From positions 18,646,167-18,710,166 of the forward strand of contig JAJEKV010000026.1 of the NCBI GenBank assembly GCA_021234155.1: a DNA stretch of 64,000 bases, in the 5' to 3' direction. The position numbers and the translations under genes are program-made. Positions 43,230 through 55,045 of the stretch are shown one piece after another; the stretch's first letter is position 1; every line of letters begins with the position of its first letter. This DNA comes from Isoetes taiwanensis. Taxonomy: Eukaryota; Streptophyta; Lycopodiopsida; Isoetales; Isoetaceae. The notes under the pieces were generated by a model. It had not been told where the DNA came from. It saw only the letters and a program-made list of their open reading frames with translations, and made no database searches.

Positions 43230-43874
43230 CAGGGATAGGTTCAATACGCTGTACGTTTTATACGGAATACGTATGAATTGTATGATACGGCACAAATTTG
43301 CCGTATAAAGCATAAAAAAAATCGACAAAAAACAATTCGGCGTCGGAAGATTTTCGGCGTCTGGAAAAAACAACTATATCAGCGTCTGTGAAAAATTTAA
43401 GCGTCGCGAAACCTTGAGAACAGCGTCTGAAAACCAAAATTTTTCGGCGTCTGCGAAAACAACGCCCAGACGTCTGCGGACTTTTGGCGACAGCGATTTA
43501 GTTGTTTTCGCTGAAAAAATCTTCGACGCCGGAATTGTTTTTGCCGTATTTTTTTTTCGAACACCGTATTGCTTTGGCGTCACAGCGAAATGAAGCTGGA
43601 TAAGCGTCGCGAAAAAATTTCGGCGACGCTATCCACTAACTTTCAGCGTCGCGAATGTCGCCTGTCCTTTCGGCGCCCGCGATTCTTTCTATTATTTCAG
43701 TCTGGCGAAAAAAATTTCAGCGTCGACGCTTTCCGCGAAGGTTTTGGCGTGCAGACGAAGATTTTTTTCGGCCGAGGTATTTATATCGTTAAATCATTAT
43801 TTTATTAAAAAATACGTATTTTTTAACTTTATACGTCAGAAATTTTAATTTTGTACGTATAGAACCTATCCCTG
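43230..43874 (+). mobile_element. hAT-type MITE, copy 3 (645 bp)
   Basis: Perfect CAGGGATAGGTTC/GAACCTATCCCTG termini and an independent 8-bp target duplication GTTTGTTT (43222-43229 and 43875-43882). Subterminal ATACGTAT and TTTATACGT motifs match copies 1 and 2. The interior is different: many GGCGTC/GCGTCGCG/CAGCGTCTG words and no central inverted repeat. It is a separate insertion of the same family. Confidence 0.92.
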
Positions 43875-43882
43875 GTTTGTTT

Positions 43883-45210
43883 TGTTCCTTTGGCTTTTAT
43901 GAGCATTCTTTTCACACGAGAAACTTGATTCGATGGTTTGCAGCTTACTCTTATTTTTGCACCAAAAATATAACATGAACTTTGGCTGATTTGGAGATTC
44001 GTATCAGAGCCTTGATTCTACAAAATCTGCCTTGCAATAGTGCAAGATCCTGGGAATATTTTTTAAGGTAATTATATGTTTTTGTTTCTTTGTTATTTTT
44101 TTGTTGATGTAAAACCCATTTCTTTCCCTGTTTACTTGGAAAAGTATGCATTGAATTTAGACATAAGAGACATGAACATTTCCTTTTTAATTTGAAGATG
44201 CATGTAGTTCTAATGCAATTTATTGTTATTTGGCCATGTGTCTACATTTGTGTAGTATTATCTTAGAAATGCATGCTTCCTTGTTTGCATGTATTCTCAG
44301 AACCGGTTTACATCTAAATTTATTTTACATGTATTCTTAAACTTTGATCACATCTCATGTCCTCTTAAACTCTGATTACATCTTATGTATTCTTAAACTC
44401 ATATTACATCTCATGTACTCTTAAACTCTAATTACATCTATTTTGCTTTGCTTGCATGTTTTGTTTTACATCTAGTTTTCTTTTTTGCATCACAAGTAAG
44501 AAAATGAATTTTTGTTTTGGAGAGATATTTTTGTATATTTGCATGTATTCTTAAATTTTGGCTACATCTAGTTTGCCTTGCTTCATATTTGGAAAATGTA
44601 ATTTTGTTTTAAATTAACCTATAATTATGATTAAACCTTAAGGTATTATTTGTTGCTGAGACATGAAGCATCAAGAGATTAGTACCTAAAGTGCGGGGTA
44701 AAAGTCTTTAGACCTCATTGAATGTTGTGTGCATGTACATTAATTGAATTTCATTTCTTTCATGCAAGTGGCAGGAGAGCCTTCTTGAAAAAGGCTTGTA
44801 TATCACCTCATAATTGTTAGATAAAGGTAAATGCCATACCAAGTTAGCATGAGAAGGAGAAGACCATAGAAACCAAACAATGTACGTTATTCGCCAAGAG
44901 TTCTGATTGTTCTCCATGCATTTTATTTGAGTATCAAATTGTATTCATGCAGTGGTAATACAGGAATCTCAAATGTAGTCATTCATATATATAGTAAGGC
45001 ACTTATTCATTAAATGCTAGTACCCCTTGTACTAAATCATGTTGGCCATCTTCACTCATACATGGTATGCGTATATGGCAGTAAAATTTCTATGCATAAT
45101 CTCTTCGTGTCTTTGATACCGACACAAGAGAAGGCCATTACAAACGTATGTAGCCTTCTATCATCTCTAATGTTATATGAAAATACTGAACATGCAAAGA
45201 GATCTCAAGT
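43883..45210. other. Intergenic, with a ~30-bp minisatellite
   Basis: Around 44328-44450 the phrase CTCATGTATTCTTAAACTCTGATTACAT recurs about five times with variation. The rest is AT-rich with no gene recognised. Confidence 0.55.
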
Positions 45211-45400
45211 TTTTTTTTTTTTTTTTTTTTTTGAGCGCTAGAAAGTTCATTTATTTAGATTGTTAAAATTACATAGAAAGAAAGAGGAAATGCCACGAGG
45301 GGCTTGAGCTAAAAGCTCTCGATTTGGGCACTAGCCCTCGTTCACCATTTGCTTCTCAGTGCAAATCTACCATTTACTCCTCTGCTGGAGCGACTGCAAA
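45211..45400 (-). mobile_element. LINE-like 3' end with poly(A) tail
   Basis: A T run (45210-45231) reads as a poly(A) tail on the minus strand, preceded by ~170 bp of non-coding sequence that could be a LINE 3' UTR. It ends against the copia fragment. The 5' border and target duplication are not resolved. Confidence 0.45.
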
Positions 45401-45409
45401 CCTACCACC

Positions 45410-46136
45410 ATCACACATCCAAGAACATTTGAAGTGCGAGTAGAAGCCCTGAACAGTACCAAGTCGGTCAAAAGCTTTGTCATAGTCCCGACCACATTTC
45501 CTGAAGTGAGATATAGCCATAAGAGCAATGAATACCTAAAAGCATTTGGCTGCTTGGCCTTTGCTCATATCCCTAAAGAAATGAGAAGGAAACTTGATGA
45601 CAGGGCAATCAAAGGATATCTAGTAGGCTATGACGAAATGTCAAAGGGTTATAGAATATATAACCCAGAGGAAAGAAGAGTTATTGTGAGTAGAGATGTA
45701 AGATTCTCTGAAACAATTTTATACAAAAACAGAAAGGAAATTGATGGTCGAGAAGGCTTGTATGGCAGAAATGAAAATCAGGAAACAGGGTTGAAAGATA
45801 ATCAACTTAGCTCATGCATTGATGAAGATGATGAAATGGCAGCAGTGACTAATGAAGATCAAGAAAATATTACTGCAGAACCAGTGATCAATAGGGAAAA
45901 TACAGAAAATGACATGGATCTCGAAAACAAGGCAGCAATTCATGATACGGTCACCAAAAAGAAATCTATTGAAATACAGAAATTGAGAGAAGGACAAGGG
46001 GATATAGACTTGGAAAAACATGGCAGAACTCCTGCTGGAACATCCAAAAGGTTGCAAAGTTTGAACATAGAAATACATGAGCTAATGGCCATAATGGAAC
46101 CTAGTGTGCCAAGCAGTTATGAGGCACTACAAAACC
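45410..46136 (+). pseudogene. Ty1-copia pol fragment after integrase
   Basis: Plus-strand open frame with the copia segment that follows the integrase core: LKAFGCLAFAHIPKE, IKGYLVGYDEMSKGYRIYNPEERRVIVSRDVRFSE, then an acidic variable linker and an EPSSYEAL-type start of the reverse transcriptase region. It is cut at about 46137 by CpG-rich sequence of the next element. It is in the opposite orientation to the copia pieces at 24-33 kb, so it is a separate copy. Confidence 0.82.
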
Positions 46137-46142
46137 AAAGCC

Positions 46143-46660
46143 CTGTTACGACGTCTATTACGACGTCCAGACGTCGTTTGCACGTCGATGATCGACGTCA
46201 AAACGTCGATAAACGACGTCTATTTCGACGTCGGACCGTCGATAAACGACATTTATGCGTCGCTATCGCGCCGCAGCCGCTGGGCGTCTTTAGCGGCGAC
46301 GGCGTCGTTCAGCGTCGTTTAGCATTACCGCGTGGGTCACCAGCGGCACTTCTTTGCCAGGTGGTGCGCTAGTAGCGGTCGGTGGCGTGGCGGATGACTG
46401 GCAACAGCGTCGTTCAACGGCGACAAGCACTGCGTCATCATGTCAGATCCGCGTGGCGTTGCCGGTAGCGTAGCAGCGGCGTGTTTTGCCGTGTGAAACG
46501 TCGTTCAACGGCGTTCTTTGGCGTGGTTGTCACTTGTCGCTGCGTGGTGTCGTTTACCATTTGTCTGGCGGCTGGCGCCATCGCGGAACAACGTCGTTCA
46601 ACGACGCTGGCGACATATGGCGACCCGCGGAACAACGTCGTTCAACGGCGATTAAGGAAT
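46143..46660. repeat. CpG-rich block with palindromic CGTCGTTNAACGACG motifs
   Basis: Dense ACGTCG/CGACGT words. ACGTCGTTCAACG occurs near 46500, 46588 and 46635, with a GCGTCGTTCAACGGCG variant near 46408. The copy at 46589 is a perfect odd palindrome. It is strikingly GC- and CpG-rich against AT-rich surroundings. The copia frame runs into it as Arg-rich nonsense. Confidence 0.8.
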
Positions 46661-47090
46661 TTTGATAAAAAAAATATTTATTTAATATTATTCAATATGA
46701 TTTAGCGGACGGTTAATATTCATATTCAAAATTAACAAATATTTAATATAAATAAATATTTAGTAATATTTATTAATATTAATATTATCAATAATATTAA
46801 TAGTATTAATAAATATTAAATATGAACAAAATAAATCGAGAATAAATATTTAAAAATTTAAAAATTCGAAAAATAGAAACAAATATTGATTAAATTATAT
46901 TAATGGTAGATAAGCATTATTGTTTAATATGTAATTAAATGTTTAATAAATCTAAGAATAAAAAAATAGAATCGAGCATAAAATTAACATAACAAAAAAA
47001 TCACAAATAATAAGAACAAAGCATAAAAAATTTAAATTGAATTCAATTAATATATTTCACAATGTAATTTGCACATTACAAAATATATTA
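46661..47090. repeat. AT-only simple sequence (TAAATATT-like)
   Basis: Almost entirely A and T, with repeated AATATT/TAAATATT words that could form cruciforms. It separates the CpG-rich block from the 3' end of the unknown gene. Confidence 0.75.
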
Positions 47091-47195
47091 AGTCTTTAGT
47101 TGTTGCTCTCTTCTTCTTCTTCTTCATTGGCCGTCTTCATTTTACGCATTATATTGTATCATAACAATTAGTTCATTGTAGTCACAAATAATTAT

Positions 47196-48491
47196 CTAAT
47201 GAATGATACACACTTCATCCCCCCTTTCACGCGCAGTGGCGTACGCGATGGCCGCATGACTGCCTTGTTTGAAGGCCCTTTCGCGTTCATCTTTAGCAGC
47301 CGGGCGACCAGCAAATGACGCCTATTGAGAATGAGCACCAAAACTAATGTTAGTGTTCAACTCGAGAACCTACATTATAAACCAAATTTATACTTACAAA
47401 TAGCTTATCCAGAAAGCCATAACCGCCAGACCCAGTCTTATTGGCACTATGGCTGCCACTTGCTTCGTCGTACCTCGCGTCCAGCGCTGCCTTTGTTCTA
47501 GCTTCCCCTTTCTTTGATAATATGTTGGCCTTCAAACACTACAATGCAATACAAGGACTTAGTCCACATGGCATCATCTAATTATCGACTCATGGGAGAG
47601 ATGATGTACTTGAAATGCCTCATTAGTCAACGGATAGTGCATTGCCACTTCCTCTATCGGGACTCCTGTAGCTTTGGCAAGAGCTTTCAGCTGCTTCTTC
47701 TGATTACCTCTGCAAAATATAAATAAAATATGAGTACAATGAGGTTATAATGAAGAACGAAAGAGCCTAATACCTGGTGGATTTAACATGTTTACCCTGC
47801 TTTGAACAAACCTCCCTCCATGAGATCTCTCCTGACTTGAGCTCGGGATATTCTGCTTCTAAAAGCTCCTTGATCCTCTCTTTTTCCTCATCATAGGCTC
47901 CCGAGTTCCATTCACCCTTGTGGACGTTATGGCAAACGCTATTTGTGACACTATTAGCCATCTTCCAAAAATTGTCGCCATCTGCAGTGCTGTGGCGCGG
48001 CAACTTCTTGCTACTACACTCAACATACGACTAACATATGAATATGTGTTAGTGAACAAAAAAGGGCATAATTCAAGATGAACTCACTCATATTGAAAGA
48101 GATGCCTTCGTGGAGGTGGTGCAGGTGGTGCACGATCTTTAACAGAGCTTGAAGAGGAATTGCGTCCACTCCGACGTAAACGACGGTCGGCGCTCCTTCG
48201 TGGGGGTTCATTCTCCTCGTGCTCGGGAACGGGCCCAAGATTGAATTCTGAAGGAGTGTATGAGCTATGACGTGGAGGGTCATGGGCGCCAGACCTCCGC
48301 CTACTTTGTTCAATGACTGGTGGCGCAATCTCCATTTCTGCGGGCGACATCCCGAATTGCAAGGCATTCCACCTATCTTCAGGGTTATCGCCTCGTTGAT
48401 ATCTCGGAGTTCCCTGCTCTTCGTCTTCCTGCTGGATGCGAGGTCCTTTTCCGTCTCTTCGGCGGTGGTGGTGAGAAGAAGATCCGCCCAT
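47196..48491 (-). CDS. Unknown multi-exon gene (about 336-343 aa)
   Basis: Five exons on the minus strand (about 48491-48088, 48013-47774, 47709-47610, 47538-47398, 47321-47196) join in one frame through GT-AG introns. An optional sixth exon to 47096 replaces the last 12 codons with an acidic tail (TANEEEEEESNN). The start is the Met of MGGSSSHHHRRRDGKG. The first ~135 residues are disordered and Arg/Pro-rich. Next comes a folded region (NFWKMANSV...EISWREVCSKQGKHV...LKALAKATGVPIEEVAMHYPL), then a basic helix with KANILSKKGEARTKAALDARYDEASGS. No domain is recognised; size and composition suggest a transposon-associated DNA-binding protein. Continuity across five introns argues that it is real. 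Confidence 0.55.
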
Positions 48492-49159
48492 AACCACGAC
48501 GACGAACATTATGCATAGGAAAAAGAAGGGCGCGAACCGCATTTACACGCTACATTTAAAAACATTAGAGCGTTAAAAATAAATGGTTAACTTACATTTT
48601 ATCCTAGAAAAAATCCATACCAAATCCACACAATGGTGGAGGTGGCGGTGGTGTGAGCTAAACCCGAACGACCAACTTCGCCTCTTAAAGGCCTTTGGGT
48701 TTAGGGCTGTCAATAAGGCTACCAAGCCACGCGAGAAGTAAAGTTGTGAACAATAGATATGCCATCGTGTTTGCATCCCATGGTTCTTTGGACATGTGCA
48801 AAAACTTACAAGTTATTTATATGGAGTGCGATGAATAACATAGTAGGAAAGCAACAAATGTTAGCAACATGGGAAGTTCATTACAAAACATTGGGATTTG
48901 AATAATTAAAAGTGTCTTTATATATTTGGTTATTAGACAATTAAAAAAAATTTAATACTCTTAAACATGGCAAGATATACAATATTGTATTCATTATTTG
49001 AGTTGTGACAACAACAATTTTGACATCTCCAAGGCATCCATGCACTTCATGTGTCGTCTTTGTCTCACAACCATGGTAGAAGATATTCCAACACTTTGTA
49101 AGGCTTCAACAACCCGGAAGCTTTTGGGTCGTGATGAGAATCGTCTTCGCGTAGGCACA

Positions 49160-50526
49160 TCATTCTTGTTTTTGCTCCTCCAACTTGTCAAGGCGTCGTT
49201 GGTACATATGGGTTGGATTAATCCATTGGGCATTGTTGTTATTATTAAACCACTCCATTAATTCGCATAGCTTGCACGAAATCCGAAGCATCTCATAAAT
49301 ATATCCCAATGCATAGACATCATGAATTTCGTGTCCCCATACACGATCATCATCCTTTGATTTCTCAAACACGGTTTCCTCTAACCATGGATATTTTGCT
49401 TGTCCATCCGAAAGTAAGTACCGACACTTCAACAAGGGACGACGCTCTTTGGCGTAAAATGAATTGCATTGTCCCAATCACCAATGGCCACCCCACATTT
49501 TGGTACTCATCATCAAAATGTAATTTGACTCTCTTGCAATTAAGCTTTGTGTGAGTGAAGTGGCCTTTGTGGATCTCAACGACACCTTCTCGCTGGGGCA
49601 AGAGCTATCTACGGAACATCTTGATATACAACTCGCATTTTGCTCCTAAGTTCAGGCGCCTATGTGTTTGTCAGTTCTTCTTGGCGCTCTAGCAATTGCA
49701 TTTGACCATCTTCTCAAACAAGTGTGCAAGTGTCTCTCCATTCATGAAAGGTAGAATCACCATTGGCCCTATGGTATCCCCACTAGAGCTAGCAACTTCA
49801 TATGCAAGTCCAATGGATGTAGCCAAAGCAGGATGCGGGCTCTTGAAGCGTATGTATCTTTGAGCCATCTCATGCGTCTACGCCCCTATCTTTGCCCTTG
49901 AAAACCCATCCACTGTATAGCTCATCATCTTGGAAGTGTTGTGTTCCGTTGATCTTGATTTGATACGTGCGATGTGTTGGTTTCTCCTCAATAAGGCGTA
50001 TCACATCCACGGCCTCTACGGGCATGGGATCAACAAAGATTGATGTGTTCATGTGATTCTCCAAAGAAAAGTGGGCCTTGCTAGGCCCTGCTCCACTAGA
50101 GCTTCCCCCCTGATGCAAAGCATTTTTAATTACCTCCAACTGACGTGCATTGAGATCCGCAATGATGTTCTTGTGATCCAAACGTCGCTTCTTTGAGGAA
50201 TTCCATGAAGCTACCCATTCCTTGACACGAGCCTCGGCATTTGAACTTTTAAGCTGCACTGAATGCTTCAAACATGTCTTCAGTTCATCCATGGGGTTTC
50301 CAATCATTGGCTTTACATGTGTGTCAAGGAGAGAAGTCAACATTTCTTCTTGACCTGGCCATTTTTGTGCTAACTCAAATTGGCACTTCCTTTTCACATG
50401 TCTGACAAAATGGTCGACACGTTGACCAGTTTGCATCTCCCGGTCGGGACTTTCGTTAGCACATATCTCATTTATGACCATGCGTCTAATCTCACTAATC
50501 ATTAGTGTCTTCACAGTCGGGGCCAT
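49160..50526 (-). pseudogene. Protein-kinase-like gene with novel N-terminal region, frameshifted
   Basis: Minus strand. The first ~218 residues (MAPTVKTLMISEIRRM...) are helical and unrecognised, with a basic NSSKKRRLDHK patch. From about 49,940 it reads like a protein kinase: GWVFKGKDRGVDA, then, in another frame, HPALATSIGLAYEV...MVILPFMNGETLAHLFEK (beta5 and hinge), after stops VVEIHKGHFTHTKLN (at the HRDxxxxN loop), VAIGDWDNA (at the DFG position) and HDVYALGYIYEML (subdomain IX, about 49321). The catalytic Asp of HRD seems replaced and several frameshifts split the domain, so it is a pseudogene or error-laden. The Lys of the ATP site is not certain. Confidence 0.5.
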
Positions 50527-50847
50527 ACCTACAAACCAATTTAGATTCATTAATCTTGCTTTGTGACTTTTTTCAAACCTTCATTATGAATCTTTACCTA
50601 CTTTCTTAAGAGTTAGTTTCCCTTTTAATTTTTTTTTTTAAAACCAACTATTTAAATTTTTTCTTGCTCTTAACCACTCCACATCAGTGTTTCTTTGACA
50701 TCCCTAACATCTTTAAAAAAACAACATTCTTAACTAGAAACCCGAAAATCAATAATGCAATTTTTTTCAAAAACCCCGCCCTTGTCCAATCCCGTAAAGA
50801 TTTCTATTTATTGATATATTAATAAAAAAAATAAACAAGAGTAGGCG

Positions 50848-51180
50848 GTGAGCTTGGACCCGGAACACCTAGTCTTCTCCACTCAAGGCGGAGCCGACCA
50901 TGCCCTTGTCCAAGTCTCCCCAAATTTTTCTAAACTAAATACATTAATCAATAAAATTACAAGAGTAAAAGGTGAGCTTGGACCCGAACACCTAGTCTTC
51001 TCCACTCATGGCCGACCATGCCCTTGTCCAAGTCTCCCCAATGTTTTCTAAACTAAATACATTAATCAATAAAATTACAAGAGTAAACGGTGAGCTTGGA
51101 CCGGAACACCTAGTCTTCTCCACTCAAAGGGAGCCGACCATGCCCTTGTCCAAGTCTCCCCAAGTTTTTTTTTAACCTAA
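50848..51180. repeat. Three ~120-bp tandem repeats
   Basis: GTGAGCTTGGACC...CTCCCCAA begins at 50848, 50972 and 51090, spaced 124 and 118 bp, with small indels. It lies upstream of the kinase-like gene. No gene. Confidence 0.85.
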
Positions 51181-51479
51181 ATAAAACATTAAAATTTTAT
51201 TCTCCTACTCAAACTCAAATTCTTACATAGAATGTCTTGAGCTGCGAAAAATCGATTTCAAGAGGCGCATGATTTTTTTATTAGTGTACATGCAAAAAAA
51301 TAAAGGCATTCAATAATTATAAAACTTACATAAATAAATAAATAAAAAAAAAAAAAAAAACAAAAAGACCATTCACGTTGAAAAGATCATTGACATTAAA
51401 ACTATTTACATTGTTAATTAAAAAGAACTATATATTGACATGTAAAAAAAATGAAAATAAAAAAAGGAAGAACAAAAAG

Positions 51480-51570
51480 AAGGGGCCCTCGTCTTTCAAC
51501 GACGTCCCCTTCTTGTAATAAAAATAGAGGAAGAATGGGCCTTCGTCTTTCAACGACGTCCTTCTTCCAT
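51480..51570. repeat. Doublet of CTTTCAACGACGTCC word
   Basis: Two ~52-bp copies (TCGTCTTTCAACGACGTCC near 51491 and 51543) carrying half of the palindrome found at 46.1-46.7 kb. Candidate right subterminal region of the putative transposon. Confidence 0.5.
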
Positions 51571-51580
51571 GGAAAAAAAA

Positions 51581-51662
51581 GGAGGAGGAGGAGGAGGAGG
51601 AGGAGGAGGGGAGGAGGAGGAGGAGGAGGAGGAGGAGGAGGAGGAGGAGGAGGAGGAGGAGA
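51581..51662. repeat. (GGA)n microsatellite
   Basis: ~27 GGA/GAG triplets with one interruption near 51609. Confidence 0.95.
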
Positions 51663-54600
51663 AGAAATATGAATGTTAGGACAATTTTGTTGACAAAGCA
51701 AGATGATCATGATATTTTGCCCGTGGTACTACATATGATATAATGACCTTGGGAATTCTGGATGAGAATGCCTTCGTACATGGTGGCTGGAAATGTATGG
51801 GTTCGAGTAATATCTTATATTGGCATATTGCAGAAAATATAAAGAAATAACTTATAGTGGCAGATGGCAGTAATTAAACGATGGTTATGCTATAATTGTG
51901 GAAATTTGGTGCCATGGACGACGTGGGGATCCTAGCATTGCATGCCGGAAGGGCTGCTACTTGTGCATGGTGGATGGTAATTTTTTTGCCTTTGATGTAG
52001 GGCTATAAAAACTTAATTTTGTTGGACCTTTTTGCAGAATGATATAAGCATGATAAATCTTACAGCACATACGTGCCTTTGTTGTGAACCATTGATAATG
52101 TATATGGTATGGTACAAGTATGGGTATGAAAGCTGTTATTGGGCCAGATGTTCATAGTGACATTAGATATTCATGCTTGAATACGAAAATGCTTTATGGC
52201 CCGTGGCAAAGGTGTGCTTTGGCTTGCGAAGATGTTAAGGCACTATAATACTCTGATAGTCCAACTTATGAACCTTTGTGTCGAATAGGGTATGTGGCCT
52301 TGCTTATGAGAGTTGTGCTCTTTACAAATATAATTATTAGTATTATTATAATTGAAATGATAATCATGCCCCTATGGTTGGAATAAGCATAGAATTGGGC
52401 CTATAATACTAGGCTGGGTTTTATGCATTAAATGGCAGCAGATCGAGAGTAGGGTGAACTGCTCGAGACGGATAGCAGATCAATGGCAGCACGAGTCGAT
52501 TAGGTAAGAATTAATACCTTTGACCTTCATTACCTTAAAAAGGATGGGATATTGTGCATTCGGATTTGGCGGGGACTCTTGGGCGGAACTTTGCCTATCT
52601 GCTCTTCTGTTTTGCTTCTCTATTCTTCCGCTTCCAATCATCCTAGTACTGAGCAAAATGCCAAAAGGGGTATACAACAGAAAACCAGGCAACAGAAGCC
52701 GGGCCCAACAAGCGGGAAACCTCCCATATAGGCGTTTCCAGAGGCCGGATAATGGAGGAAGAAATGTTCCTGTCCAAAGGAACAATGCACGAGCTGGAGC
52801 CAGTGATAGGAGCGAAACAAAACAGGTCCATGCATGTTTTTACATGAATAATATTTTTTCTATGGCTAGCAAGATATTTGTTAAGTTCTTAAAGTCCAGA
52901 TTTGTGGGCGGTTCTTGTGCTGTTGTAGATTCTATGATAAATGCTGATTTGGTAAGGATATTAAATAATCCTTTGTATGGTCAGTTACTGTAAGGTTTTA
53001 TTGCTATGAATTTGTAAGCCTAAGAGGTGACGAAAATCTGCTACAGACCGGTATAACAGATGTGAGTTGATGGCTGGTTGTAGCAGAACACTAGCTTTTC
53101 TAAATGCTTAAGCATATCTTTTTGATGTTTGTGGCTAAAATATACTTTGATAGATGTTGCTGGGTTTGTAGAATACCATTTTCAGAAGGTAATAACCTGG
53201 TATGCTGGTATACGGCCTATTTGCCACAGATTCATTGGATGGTAGATGATTTATATGCCAATGATTCATTAGATAGGCTGGTTATAAGCTGATCTGTAGA
53301 CATTTGAGAGCTAGTTAAATCTTAAACAGTATACTACCATCTATTTCATGGCCATTGCTATAAAACAAAAAATGGTAGGATGTTTGCTTGTTGAAATGTG
53401 TTGCTGCATATGTGTATTGGCTTTTGACAAGACTGTTAGAGTCCAAGGGAATATTGCAGTGATCTGTAGGCCAGATAAAAGTGGTTAGATGCTTGTAGCT
53501 AGTGTCTATGATGCTTACTATAATACTATAGGATAATACATAGTTTTGTGATGAGCTTCCAATCTTGTATTGCTGGTATAACTTCAAGGCATAGGTTGGA
53601 TGCCAGGCTGTAAGCCACAGGGCAGCCAATAAATAGTTGGTGTGCTCTATTTACTGGTATTGAAGGTATGGGTTCGCTTGATTATGTAGCCCTGTAAGGC
53701 ATGCCATGATTTCTTAAGAATGGCCTCATAGATTTGTTGATGTGTAAGGTCTGCTAACATAGTAGTGTTCTTGGTCTGGATGGCATGTATGTGAATATAA
53801 ATGTGATCACATAGACGGTGCATGGTTGGATTACTGAGATAATGGTGGGGAGGTTGTTTTGTGCACTCATTTATCTATTTCGCTTCTTTATAGACTGCTG
53901 ACCTGTATGGAAAACTTATGACTGTTTTATGACAGCTGTATCCGAACTAATTAGACCATACTTGTGCTGGTTCCTTATATTTAATGGTCAGCCTACGGAT
54001 ATATAAGATATTTGAGCTGGTTGTGGTGCCATATGCTGGGGTAAGCAGCAAGAAGGCTGGATGACATAAGCAAATTACCTCATATCACATATGGTTGCAG
54101 ATGTGCCGTACTAGCTGCGTTTGTTTTTTACTTAAATGAATTTAGGTGAAGGGCGATAAGCCATGATGTTTAATAGCTTACCTGACGCCCCTTGCTTTGT
54201 TACCATAGATTTGCTAACATTTGCATTGGTTGGGTGCAGGTAACCTAAACATCATCTCCGTGAAGTTCATTTAAAGGATTTCTAGTTTTGCTATGAGGAT
54301 GTGAAAGGATTTGTACAACGGTTACATTAAACAATGAGTTAATGATATGGTGAGATCGTTCTCATTCTCTTTGTTGTACTTATGAATACAAAGCCTTAAT
54401 CAAGTATATGGAAAGATCAGGCAGAAAATAATATGACTGTATGCTGATCAGATTCGGTTCATAAACAGTGTGGTTTTATGTAAACACACAATAACTTGAG
54501 CTTTTTGCAACTTGGGCTGTTTTGGCCTTAAATATAAAGTTTGGAAGCATTGCTTTGCTGAAATCTACAAGCTACATTATAGATGTTGAACATTAATAGG

Positions 54601-55014
54601 CAGATGTTGGTTCTAAGGGCTTAACTGTTGAATCGTTTAAGAGTTTTTTGTTGCTAAAAAATGGAAATTCCAAAAGTCTGATGTTCTAAGTTCTAAATTG
54701 AGATAGGCTAAGGGGTAATCTGGAAGCAGTATTGTTGAAAACTTAAATGATAAAAGATGGAGATTGTAAAACGGATACTTCAAAGACGTAAACTCTAAAA
54801 ATGATACTATCTGTTAGCGATATTAATGGGTAATTCTAATGTTAAGTCAAAATAAAGGATTATAATAAATAAGATGAAATCATTCCTAATATATTGAGGT
54901 GCCCTTTCGTTGTGGCCTAGTGGTTATCTAGGGTGGATATTTATGGCTTGTTTACATCTTAGATGGAGCTGTATATGTGGCTGGCCTACGTAACAGTAAA
55001 AGTTTTGATGTAAA

Positions 55015-55016
<2 letters not shown>
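51663..55016. other. Unassigned AT-rich DNA
   Basis: More than 3 kb with only short chance frames. The longest (52520-52993 plus) contains MPKGVYNRKPGNRSRAQQAG but matches nothing I know. Words such as GCAGATCGAGAG and GGCAGCACGAG recur around 52438-52497. No terminal repeats were recognised. Confidence 0.5.

Positions 55017-55045
<29 letters not shown>

Larger units (their letters stand above)
46137..51575 (-). mobile_element. Putative new DNA transposon with kinase-like gene (borders uncertain)
   Basis: Copia coding sequence is interrupted at about 46137 by a CpG-rich block full of ACGACGTC words and the palindrome CGYCGTTNAACGRCG. Two minus-strand genes follow (47096-48491 and 49160-50526). 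ACGACGTC words return at 51480-51570. CpG-rich subterminal motif arrays around genes resemble DNA-transposon ends. I see no clean terminal inverted repeat or target duplication and no known transposase, and the same palindrome recurs at 55.7-57.2 kb, so the right border could lie there. This is inference. Confidence 0.35.

Noticed and set aside
50848-51180. CRISPR-like array of spaced repeats
   Set aside because: Whole ~120-bp units repeat, with no short repeat/unique spacer pattern, and the context is a plant nuclear genome.
52520-52993. 157-aa frame with MPKGVYNRKPGNRSRAQQAG
   Set aside because: No domain, no homologue I know and no splice or codon signal; kept only as unassigned sequence.
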